This document shows positions 16,969 to 24,153 of a DNA stretch of 64,000 nt, piece after piece; the stretch's first letter is position 1, and each line of letters opens with the position of its first letter. Made by a program: the position numbers and the translations under genes. Under the pieces are notes generated by a model, which made no database searches, was not told where the DNA came from, and saw only the letters and a list, made by a program, of their open reading frames with translations. The stretch is taken from contig NZ_CP128846.1 in assembly GCF_030388665.1 (NCBI RefSeq), positions 6,708,501 through 6,772,500 of the forward strand. Direction: 5' to 3'. This stretch comes from Streptomyces flavofungini. Its GTDB lineage: Bacteria > Actinomycetota > Actinomycetes > Streptomycetales > Streptomycetaceae.

Positions 16969-17826
16969 TCACGGCAGCGTGAGGATCTCCGCGCCGGTCT
17001 CCGTCACCACCAGCGTGTGCTCGAACTGCGCCGTCCGCTTGCGGTCCTTGGTCACCACGGTCCAGCCGTCGTCCCACATGTCGTACTCGTGCGTGCCGAG
17101 CGTCAGCATCGGCTCGATCGTGAACGTCATGCCGGGCTGGATGACCGTCGTCGCGTGCGGGCTGTCGTAGTGCGGGACGATCAGGCCGGAGTGGAACGAC
17201 GTGTTGATGCCGTGGCCGGTGAAGTCGCGCACGACCCCGTAGCCGAAGCGCTTGGCGTACGACTCGATGACCCGGCCGATGATGTTGATCTGGCGGCCGG
17301 GCTTGACCGCCTTGATCGCGCGGTTCAGGGACTCCTGGGTGCGCTCGACGAGGAGCCGCGACTCCTCGTCCACGTCGCCGACGAGGTACGTCGCGTTGTT
17401 GTCGCCGTGCACGCCGCCGATGTACGCCGTGACGTCCAGGTTGATGATGTCGCCGTCCTTCAGGACGGTGGAGTCGGGGATGCCGTGGCAGATGACCTCG
17501 TTGACGGACGAGCACAGCGACTTCGGGAAGCCGCGGTAGCCGAGCGTCGACGGGTAGGCGCCGTGGTCGCACATGTACGCGTGTGCGATACGGTCCAGCT
17601 CGTCGGTGGTCACGCCGGGCGCGATCGCCTTCGCGGCCTCCGCCATCGCGCGCGCGGCGATGCGGCCCGCGGTCCGCATCAGCTCGATGGTCTCCGGGGT
17701 CTGCACCTCCGGTCCGCTGTACGGAGTCGGCGCGGGCTTGCCGACGTACTCCGGGCGCCTGATGTTTCCGGGCACGGGGCGGGCGGGAGAGAGCTCCCCT
17801 GGTACGAGCAGTGACTGGCCAGACAT
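16969..17826 (-). CDS. map: Type I methionine aminopeptidase
   Basis: Removes N-terminal Met from nascent proteins. 285 aa. Metal ligands are visible in order: [30 protein letters not shown] and QFEHTLVV, with CHGIPD as the substrate histidine. The ATG at 17826 has no ribosome site but TAGACT 7 nt upstream, so the mRNA is probably leaderless. A longer start at 17916 is unlikely because it would run through that promoter. The palindrome 45 bp downstream ends the unit. Confidence 0.96.
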   Translation of the reverse strand: MSGQSLLVPGELSPARPVPGNIRRPEYVGKPAPTPYSGPEVQTPETIELMRTAGRIAARAMAEAAKAIAPGVTTDELDRIAHAYMCDHGAYPSTLGYRGFPKSLCSSVNEVICHGIPDSTVLKDGDIINLDVTAYIGGVHGDNNATYLVGDVDEESRLLVERTQESLNRAIKAVKPGRQINIIGRVIESYAKRFGYGVVRDFTGHGINTSFHSGLIVPHYDSPHATTVIQPGMTFTIEPMLTLGTHEYDMWDDGWTVVTKDRKRTAQFEHTLVVTETGAEILTLP

Positions 17827-17884
17827 GTCAGCGAGTCTAACGAGCGCCCGTGGGGCAGCATGGCGGGAGAGAGAGGAGCCGGAC

Positions 17885-18112
17885 ATGGCCCTGTTCAAGA
17901 AGCGGACCGTCGGCAAGCCGGGTGAGTGGTACTACTGCCTGGAGCACAAGAAGGTCGAGGAGGGGCCGGACTGTCCCGGCAAGGACCGCTTCGGTCCCTA
18001 CGCCTCCCGGGATGAGGCCGTCCGTGCGATGGAGACCGCCGCTGAGCGGAACCTCGAATGGGACACCGATCCGCGCTGGCACGATTCCGCCGCGCGGGGC
18101 GAGGAGGACTGA
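17885..18112 (+). CDS. Small conserved hypothetical protein (75 aa)
   Basis: Begins [20 protein letters not shown] and contains [20 protein letters not shown], with only two cysteines 17 residues apart. Acidic, soluble, no signal peptide. Divergent from map with 58 bp between starts; AGGAG lies upstream of the ATG. I recognise it only as a conserved actinobacterial small protein of unknown function. Confidence 0.8.
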   Translation: MALFKKRTVGKPGEWYYCLEHKKVEEGPDCPGKDRFGPYASRDEAVRAMETAAERNLEWDTDPRWHDSAARGEED

Positions 18113-18139
18113 GGCTCGCCGGCGGCGCGCCGGGGGTTT

Positions 18140-18273
18140 CCTGTCCCGCCGCCACCGCGGCGGGCATCTCCCACCCCTCCCCCCCAAGCTCTTGAAGAGC
18201 AGGGGGACCCCCCACCCCGTTGCCACCCGGCCGCACGGTGAACGCAGCCTGCGGGGGTTGCCCGCCGTCGGCG
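18140..18273 (+). repeat. Dispersed intergenic repeat, left copy flanking MFS gene
   Basis: About 130 bp running from CTGTCCCGCC through a palindromic core (AAGCTCTTGAAGAGCAGGGG) to GTTGCCCGCCGTCGGCG. It is inverted relative to 19730-19859, with roughly 85% identity by eye. It lies between the small conserved gene and the 3' end of the MFS gene. Confidence 0.8.
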
Positions 18274-18353
18274 GCTGCGGGTTGGATTCCCGCTGCCGCC
18301 AGCGGCGTCGGTGCGGCTCGTCACCGTGGAATGCCGGGGGCGCCCCAGTCGGC

Positions 18354-19628
18354 CTAGGCGGCCGCCGCCTCCGTGGCCTCCCTGCGGCGGCGGGCGTCGG
18401 CGTCCGTCGACGCGTCGTACCGCAGGAGGGACGGCAAGGCGGCGGACAGGGCTGCCACCGCGCCGACGCAGACGAGGCCGCCGGACCAGATCGCCGGGCG
18501 CGTGCCGGTCCAGCCCGCCGCTGCGCCTGCGCGGACCTGGCCGAGCTGGGGGCCGACGCTGTAGGACAGGACCTCGATCCCGGCGAGACGCCCCCGCAGC
18601 TCGTCGGGGATCGTCTGGTTCCAGATCGTGGAGCGGGCCAGGCCGCTCAGCATGTCCCCGGCCCCGGCGAGAGCCAGACACAACAGGACCAGCCACACAT
18701 TGCCGAGCACCCCGGCCAGGGTGATGGCGAGCCCCCACCCCGCGGCGCCGCACACGACGAGCACCCCGTGCCGCCGCACCCGGGACGTCCACCCACTGGT
18801 GAGGCTGAGGAGCAGCGACCCGACGGCCCCGGCGGCGTACATCAGCCCGAGCGACCACTCGGCGTCCAGATCGTCCGCGAGGAACGGGAAGATCGTGTTC
18901 GGGAAGGCGAACAGCATCGCGACCCCGTCGATGGCGTACGTACCGAGCAGCACGGGCCGCGACCACGCGTACCGCGCCCCCTCCGCGAGCCCTCGAAGGG
19001 ACGGCTTCTGCGCCCCGTGCGTAGCGGGCGCGGGCGAGAGCCGGGTGCACAAAAGCACGGAGACGGCGAAGCCGACGACGGTCACCGCGTACGCCGACGC
19101 GTGCCCGGCGTAGGCGACGACGACACCCGCGAGCGCCGGACCGGCGATCGCGCCGACGTTCCAGCGCAGCGAGTTCAGCGCGGCGGCGGCCGTGAGCTGG
19201 TCGTGCGGCACGATCCGGGCCATCAGCGAGTCGAGCGCCGGCCGCTGGAGCCCGGCGAGGCCCGAGACCCCGGCCGCGACGACGTACAGCGGCCACAGCA
19301 TCGGCTCCGGCAGCAGCGCGTTCACGAACAGGATCAGCGCCAGGAAACCGAGCGCCGCCTCGGTCAGCAGGATCACCTTGCGCCGGTCCACCGCGTCCGC
19401 GAGCGCCCCGCCGTACAGCCCGCAGACGATCAGCGGAATCAGCTCGACGGCCCCCATCGCACCGACAGCGAGCGGCGAGTCGGTGAGGTGCTTGATCTGG
19501 AGCGGCAGGGCGATCATCGCCATGAAGCTGCCGAAGTAGGTGACCAGGCCCTGCACCCAGAGGAGCCGGAAGTCGCGGGTGGAGTGCCACGGGGAGAGGT
19601 CGGGCAGGATCGCGGCGAAACGTTTCAC
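18354..19628 (-). CDS. MFS transporter (EntS-like)
   Basis: A 424-residue membrane protein with about 12 hydrophobic segments and MFS features: WHSTRDFRLLWVQGL, GGALADAVDRRKV (loop 2-3 motif) and IPDELRGRLAGIEV. It resembles the MFS_3/EntS class of exporters; the substrate is unknown. GTG start. Unusual in that the gene is enclosed by two inverted copies of a roughly 130-bp intergenic repeat. Confidence 0.87.
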   Translation of the reverse strand: MKRFAAILPDLSPWHSTRDFRLLWVQGLVTYFGSFMAMIALPLQIKHLTDSPLAVGAMGAVELIPLIVCGLYGGALADAVDRRKVILLTEAALGFLALILFVNALLPEPMLWPLYVVAAGVSGLAGLQRPALDSLMARIVPHDQLTAAAALNSLRWNVGAIAGPALAGVVVAYAGHASAYAVTVVGFAVSVLLCTRLSPAPATHGAQKPSLRGLAEGARYAWSRPVLLGTYAIDGVAMLFAFPNTIFPFLADDLDAEWSLGLMYAAGAVGSLLLSLTSGWTSRVRRHGVLVVCGAAGWGLAITLAGVLGNVWLVLLCLALAGAGDMLSGLARSTIWNQTIPDELRGRLAGIEVLSYSVGPQLGQVRAGAAAGWTGTRPAIWSGGLVCVGAVAALSAALPSLLRYDASTDADARRRREATEAAAA

Positions 19629-19729
19629 GAAGGGACATGTTCAACGGGGGAGCGGGCACGGAGCAAACGAATTGTTCCAGGGCGGAGCCGGGCCGGGGCT
19701 CTGGCCAGGGGCCAGGACGCACACGCACT

Positions 19730-19859
19730 CGCCGACGGTGGGCAACCCCGCAGGCGGCGTTCCCTGCGCGGCCGGGTGGAAACGGGATGGGGGTCCCCTG
19801 CTCTTCAAGAGCTTGGGGGAGGGGTGGGAGATGTCCGCCGCGGTAGTGGCGGGACAGGG
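19730..19859 (-). repeat. Dispersed intergenic repeat, right copy flanking MFS gene
   Basis: Inverted partner of 18140-18273. It contains the core CTGCTCTTCAAGAGCTTGGG and ends near GGGACAGGG. A third copy of the core is interrupted by the IS at 36454-37313. Confidence 0.8.
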
Positions 19860-19893
19860 CCGGCCCCACCGGACCGCACCCGAAACGGCCGCG

Positions 19894-20496
19894 CTACCAA
19901 CGCGCGGGCGGCGCCACCGTCAGCTGGTCCGCGAGCCGCGAGAGCCGGTCGCGGAACCGGCGCCGCCCCCGCGGCGCGGGCAGACTGTTCTCGCCCGCCG
20001 CCGCACTCACCAGGTGCTGGACGGTGTCCAGATCGAGGCCCGCCGCCTCCGGCACCGTCAGCGACTCATGGGCGAGCCCGCCCAGATCGCCGTCCCGCTC
20101 CCCGAGCGCGAACACCGCCGCCCCCGCCCGCCGCGCGTCGTGCACCCGCGACAGCAGCCCCGCCGGAGGCGCGGTCGGCGCCACCACCAGCAGCGTCTCC
20201 CCGCGCCGCGCCGCCTCGATCCTGCCGAGGCCCACCGACAGCTGCGCGGGCGCGTCCGGCCGCGGCCGGTGCCGCACGAGCGTGGGCGTCAGCTCCGGCG
20301 TGCCGGACCAGGCGGCCTCGTCCACGAGGTGCGCCGCCAGGTGCCACGGCTCGTACTCCCGCGTGCCCACGAGCAGCAGACCACCGCCGTGCGGCACGAC
20401 GCTGGCCCGCAGCGCGCCCGCGAAGCGGCGGGTGGCGCCCGGCCATTCGGTCCCGGCGAGAACTTCGCGCAGCAGCGCGACGCGTACGGCGTCCAC
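19894..20496 (-). CDS. Conserved hypothetical protein (200 aa)
   Basis: Soluble, Ala/Arg-rich protein beginning MDAVRVALLREVLAGTEWPG, with LLLVGTREYEPWHLAAHLVD, ETLLVVAPTAPPAGLLSRVH, AVFALGERDGDLGGLAHESL and TVPEA. The alternating hydrophobic strands and the HESLTVPE segment recall sugar-isomerase-like (SIS) folds, but this is only an impression. GTG start. Divergent from the sialidase with 79 bp between them. Confidence 0.68.
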   Translation of the reverse strand: MDAVRVALLREVLAGTEWPGATRRFAGALRASVVPHGGGLLLVGTREYEPWHLAAHLVDEAAWSGTPELTPTLVRHRPRPDAPAQLSVGLGRIEAARRGETLLVVAPTAPPAGLLSRVHDARRAGAAVFALGERDGDLGGLAHESLTVPEAAGLDLDTVQHLVSAAAGENSLPAPRGRRRFRDRLSRLADQLTVAPPARW

Positions 20497-20575
20497 GGGG
20501 GCGCATACTGCCCCAACGGGAGATTCGTCAGCGGGAATTCACCCCGAATTCCCCCGTGTCGGGGAAGGGATACGC

Positions 20576-21679
20576 ATGCCAGTGGAGACAGCTGAGACAA
20601 CCGAGACCGTCGAGACGTCCGTCCCCTTCCGCGCCGGCCGCGAGGGGTACGCGAGCTTCCGTATCCCCGCCGTGGTCGTGACGCAGGCCGGTACGGTCCT
20701 CGCCTTCTGCGAGGGCCGCGTCGGCTCGCAGGAGGACTTCGGGAACATCGACGTGGTCCTGAAGCGGTCCGTCGACGGCGGCCGCACCTGGGGCCCCCTC
20801 CAGGTCGTCGGCGCCAACGGCACCGACCTCGCCGGGAACCCGGCCCCCGTCGTCCTCGACACCGGCCGGATCCTCCTCGTACACGTCAGGAACGCCGCCG
20901 CGGCCACCGAGGACGCCATCCGGCGCGGCCGGGTGAGCGCCGCCGACGGCCGCCGCGTCTGGGTGCGCCACAGCGACGACGACGGCCTCACCTGGTCCGC
21001 CGCCCGCGAGATCACCAAGCAGACGAAGAAGACCTCCTGGCGCTGGTACGCCACCACCCCCGGCCACGCCATCCAGCTCCGCGGCGGCCGCGTCGTCGTC
21101 CCCGCCAACCACTCCCTGCCGCCCACCGGCACCGACAACGGCACCGAGGGCAAGTACAACGGCGGACACTGCCTCCTCAGCGACGACCGCGGCCAGAACT
21201 GGCGCATCGGCTACGTCGACGACAACACCAACGGCTACATCAACGTCAACGAGACCACCGCCGCCGAACTCCCCGACGGCCGCGTCTACTTCAACACCCG
21301 CAACGACTCACCCGCCCCCGGCACCCGCGCCGACGCCCACTCCCACGACGGCGGCCAGAGCCTCGTCAAGCCCTTCCGGCCCCAGTCCTGCCTCACCGGC
21401 CCCGTCGTCGAGGCCAGCGTGCTGCAGCTCGTCGACCCCGACCTGCTGCTGTACTCCGGACCCGCCGACCCCGGCTTCCGCGCCCAGATGAGCATCCGCA
21501 AGAGCTACGACGGCGGCACCACCTGGCACCCCGCCCACACCGTCGACGGCCTGCCCGCCGCCTACTCCGACCTCGCCCGCCTCGACGAGGACGCCGTCGG
21601 GCTCCTGTACGAGACGGGGGACTTCAGCGCCTACGAGACCGTCACCTTCCGGCGTGTGCCGCTCCACTGGCTGGACTGA
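20576..21679 (+). CDS. Exo-alpha-sialidase family protein (GH33-like)
   Basis: A 367-residue six-bladed beta-propeller sialidase homologue. The FRIP motif (SFRIPAVVV, about residues 28-36) holds the first Arg of the carboxylate-binding triad. Asp-box repeats are SVDGGRTWG, SDDDGLTWS, SDDRGQNWR and SYDGGTTWH. EASVLQL supplies a likely catalytic Glu. There is no signal peptide, so it looks cytoplasmic, unlike most secreted bacterial sialidases. GGGGAAGGGA precedes the ATG. True substrate uncertain. Confidence 0.87.
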   Translation: MPVETAETTETVETSVPFRAGREGYASFRIPAVVVTQAGTVLAFCEGRVGSQEDFGNIDVVLKRSVDGGRTWGPLQVVGANGTDLAGNPAPVVLDTGRILLVHVRNAAAATEDAIRRGRVSAADGRRVWVRHSDDDGLTWSAAREITKQTKKTSWRWYATTPGHAIQLRGGRVVVPANHSLPPTGTDNGTEGKYNGGHCLLSDDRGQNWRIGYVDDNTNGYINVNETTAAELPDGRVYFNTRNDSPAPGTRADAHSHDGGQSLVKPFRPQSCLTGPVVEASVLQLVDPDLLLYSGPADPGFRAQMSIRKSYDGGTTWHPAHTVDGLPAAYSDLARLDEDAVGLLYETGDFSAYETVTFRRVPLHWLD

Positions 21680-21680
21680 G

Positions 21681-21790
21681 CGCCGTCGGCCGGGCGGGGT
21701 GAGCGCGGTCGGCCGGGCGGGGTGAGTGCGGTCGGCCGGGCGGAGTGAGCGCGGTCGGTCCGGGTGGGTGCGGTCGGTCCGGGCGGTGCG
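21681..21790 (+). repeat. Tandem array GCGGTCGGYCCGGGCGG
   Basis: About five degenerate copies of a 19-23 bp unit (GCGCGGTCGGCCGGGCGGGG and shorter forms) fill the gap after the sialidase stop, up to the npdG promoter. Confidence 0.75.
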
Positions 21791-21814
21791 GTGGTGCGGA
21801 CGTAAGGTCTCACC

Positions 21815-22519
21815 ATGACTTCCACGGAAAGTGTGCAGAAGGCGCCCGCCAAGGACCCCTGGGACCTGCCCGACGTGTCGGGGCTCGTCGTCGGCGTGCT
21901 CGGCGGCACCGGCGACCAGGGCCGCGGGCTCGCCTACCGCCTCGCCCGCGCCGGCCAGAAGGTGATCATCGGCTCGCGCGCCGCCGAGCGCGCCGCGTCC
22001 GCCGCCGGTGAACTCGGCCTCGGCATCGAAGGCCTGGACAACGCCGAGTGCGCGCGGCGCAGCGACATCGTCATCGTCGCCGTGCCGTGGGACGGGCACG
22101 CCAAGACCCTCGAAGCGCTGCGCGCCGACCTCGCGGGCAAGCTCGTCGTCGACTGCGTCAACCCGCTCGGCTTCGACAAGAAGGGCGCGTACGCCCTGAA
22201 GCCCGAGGAGGGCAGCGCCGCCGAGCAGGCCGCCGCCCTTCTGCCCGAGTCGCGCGTCACCGCCGCCTTCCACCACCTGTCCGCCGTGCTCCTCCAGGAC
22301 GAGTCCATCGACGAGATCGACACGGATGTGATGGTGCTCGGCGAGAGCCGCGCCGACACCGACCTCGTGCAGGCCCTCGCCGGGCGCATCCCCGGCATGC
22401 GCGGCGTCTTCGCCGGGCGGCTGCGCAACGCCCACCAGGTGGAGTCCCTGGTCGCCAACCTGATCTCCGTCAACCGGCGGTACAAGGCGCACGCCGGGCT
22501 GCGCGTCACCGACGTGTAG
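21815..22519 (+). CDS. npdG: NADPH-dependent F420 reductase
   Basis: Transfers hydride between NADPH and coenzyme F420. 234 aa with a Rossmann motif VVGVLGGTGDQGRGLAYRLA at about residues 25-44 and GSRAAERA, a likely NADP 2'-phosphate pocket. VVDCVNPLGF and RIPGMRGVFAGRLRNAHQVE are typical of this enzyme. TAAGGT at 21803-21808 lies 6 nt before the ATG with no ribosome site, so probably leaderless. The stop codon lies at the start of an 11-bp tandem array. Confidence 0.92.
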   Translation: MTSTESVQKAPAKDPWDLPDVSGLVVGVLGGTGDQGRGLAYRLARAGQKVIIGSRAAERAASAAGELGLGIEGLDNAECARRSDIVIVAVPWDGHAKTLEALRADLAGKLVVDCVNPLGFDKKGAYALKPEEGSAAEQAAALLPESRVTAAFHHLSAVLLQDESIDEIDTDVMVLGESRADTDLVQALAGRIPGMRGVFAGRLRNAHQVESLVANLISVNRRYKAHAGLRVTDV

Positions 22520-22575
22520 TCCACGTGTAGTCCACGTGTAGTCCGCGTGTAGTCCACGCGCAGTCGACGTGCAGC
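22513..22575 (+). repeat. 11-bp tandem array at the npdG stop codon
   Basis: Five to six copies of the 11-bp unit GTGTAGTCCAC (later copies GTGTAGTCCGC, GCGCAGTCGAC and GTGCAGCCACC) begin inside the last codons of npdG, include its TAG stop, and run toward the next gene. The 11-bp period is close to one DNA turn. Confidence 0.85.
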
Positions 22576-22656
22576 CACCGCGTTCCTGCGCGCGCGGGGC
22601 ATGGGGGACACTGGTGCGGTACGTCCGCCGGAATGCCGCAACAGGAGCCGCACCCC

Positions 22657-22854
22657 ATGCCCCGCCTCGCCTTGTACGCCCTCGTCGTCTGCGTCCTGTC
22701 CGTCGCCGCCGCCGTGGTCTCCTTCGCGCAGGGCAGCCTGCTCGGCATCGTGTGGGTGCTCCTCGCCGGACTCTCGTCCAACATGACCTGGTACTACGTC
22801 CGCCGGGCCAAGGCCCTGCGGCAGCGCGACGAGGCCGCCTCCGCTAACCGTTGA
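22657..22854 (+). CDS. Small two-helix membrane protein (65 aa)
   Basis: Begins MPRLALYALVVCVLSVAAAV, with a second hydrophobic segment LLGIVWVLLAGLSSNMTWYY and a basic tail RRAKALRQRDEAAS. Function unknown. The ATG at 22657 has GGAG about 9 nt upstream; an ATG at 22633 would add eight residues without a better ribosome site. Its 3' end overlaps the convergent site-2 protease gene by 11 bp. Confidence 0.72.
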   Translation: MPRLALYALVVCVLSVAAAVVSFAQGSLLGIVWVLLAGLSSNMTWYYVRRAKALRQRDEAASANR

Positions 22855-23641
22855 TCACGGGGATGTCCGGGGTGCCCTGCCAGAAGCGGTACAGACGCTG
22901 GCCCCAGTAGGTGTCCCAGTCCGTGACGCCGAGGCCCCGCAGGATCGCGTCCACCGCGTCGAAGAACACGTCGTTGACCTCCGGGATCCACAGGATGCCG
23001 AAGACCGCCAGCAGGCCGAACGGGGCGAACGGCTCCACCTGGCGGCGGATGTTGTACGACAGCCACGGCTCGATCACGCCGTAGCCGTCCAGGCCCGGGA
23101 TCGGCAGGAAGTTCAGGATCGCCGCGGTCACCTGGAGCAGGGCCAGGAACCCGAGCGCGTACCGGAACGTGTCCGGGACGCCGTCCAGGGCGTCCAGCCA
23201 GAACGGCGCCGTGCAGACCACCGCGAACAGCACGTTCGTCAGCGGGCCCGCCGCCGAGATCAGGCTGTGCCGCCACCTGCCCTGGATGCGGCCCCGCTCG
23301 ATGAACACCGCGCCGCCGGGCAGGCCGATGCCGCCCATGATCACGAACAGTACGGGCAGGACGATGCTGAGCAGTGCGTGCGTGTACTTGAGCGGGTTGA
23401 GGGTCAGATAGCCCTTCGCGCCGATGGAGATGTCGCCGCTGTGCAGGGCGGTGCGGGCGTGGGCGTACTCGTGCAGGCACAGCGAGACGATCCAGGCCGC
23501 CGTCACGAAGAGGAACACGGCGAAGCCCGGGTTGTCCGCGAAGCCGGTCCAGGCCGCCCAGCCCGAGGCCGCGGCGACCGCCGCGATCCCTACGAAGACG
23601 GGGCTGACCCGGTGGTCGCTCCGGGTGGGGGCGGTGGTCAT
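22844..23641 (-). CDS. Site-2 protease-like M50 metalloprotease
   Basis: Intramembrane metalloprotease family protein, 265 aa with about six hydrophobic segments. The zinc motif HEYAH (HExxH) lies in SLCLHEYAHARTAL, and the third ligand in NFLPIPGLDGYG, as in the FwdE/SpoIVFB-like branch. There is no PDZ domain, so the substrate is not predictable. It is the only gene before 512 bp of repeat-rich DNA; its start (ATG at 23641) has AGGAGCACC upstream. Confidence 0.9.
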   Translation of the reverse strand: MTTAPTRSDHRVSPVFVGIAAVAAASGWAAWTGFADNPGFAVFLFVTAAWIVSLCLHEYAHARTALHSGDISIGAKGYLTLNPLKYTHALLSIVLPVLFVIMGGIGLPGGAVFIERGRIQGRWRHSLISAAGPLTNVLFAVVCTAPFWLDALDGVPDTFRYALGFLALLQVTAAILNFLPIPGLDGYGVIEPWLSYNIRRQVEPFAPFGLLAVFGILWIPEVNDVFFDAVDAILRGLGVTDWDTYWGQRLYRFWQGTPDIPVING

Positions 23642-23748
23642 GGTGCTCCTTCGTCCGCGGAACGGGGTGCCGTTGCTGCTGGAGGCTACATGTCCGGGCC
23701 GCCATCAGGGGGTTGCTGTCCTTCGCCCTCGCTCCGGTGCGTGGGTGC

Positions 23749-23853
23749 GGGGCCGTGCCGGTATGTCCGTGCTCGCGTGTGTGTCGTCGCCCACAGCTCC
23801 TGTACGCCCCTCGTGGTGGGCCGAGCTGCGCGCGGACATACCGGCACGGCCCC
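23749..23853. repeat. 21-bp perfect inverted repeat, 63-nt loop
   Basis: Arms GGGGCCGTGCCGGTATGTCC plus G (23749-23769) and their exact complement (23833-23853). They could form a stem or mark the ends of a lost small element. Confidence 0.75.
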
Positions 23854-23865
23854 TCCCGTCCGGTT

Positions 23866-23995
23866 GGCGGCTTTCGGTTCGGGGGGCGGATGGTGGGGGT
23901 TCCGGGTGGCGCCTTTCGGTTCGGGGAGGGCGGATGGTGGGGGCTCCGGGTGGCGCCTTCCGGTTCGGGGAGGGTGGATGGTGGGGGTTCCGGGT
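23866..23995 (+). repeat. 44-bp direct tandem repeat, three copies
   Basis: Copies at 23866-23907 (42 bp), 23908-23951 and 23952-23995. Each starts GGCGcCTTtCGGTTCGGGG and contains GATGGTGGGGG. The G-runs could form quadruplexes on the plus strand. Confidence 0.85.
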
Positions 23996-24153
23996 GGTGG
24001 GGATCTGTTCTGTGGGTTCCTCGATTGGCCTTCGGTTTGGTGGGGTTTCCTGGTCCGGTCAGTGGTTCGGTGGGGTTCCTCGTTCGGCCAGTGGTTGGTG
24101 GGGCTTGCCGGTGGTCGGGAGGGGGCGGGGCGTGGGCGGGGGACAATGGGCGC

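Larger units (their letters stand above)
23642..24153. other. Repeat-rich intergenic region before the BTAD regulator
   Basis: No convincing gene. It contains 21-bp perfect inverted arms (23749-23769 and 23833-23853) and three 42-44 bp tandem copies (23866-23995), then G-rich DNA up to the BTAD gene start. Several ORFs cross it, but all depend on these repeats and lack family matches. Confidence 0.6.

Noticed and set aside
23713..24153. Upstream extension of the BTAD ORF by 147 residues
   Set aside because: It is translated from inverted and tandem repeats; the conserved protein begins at VRYRVLG.
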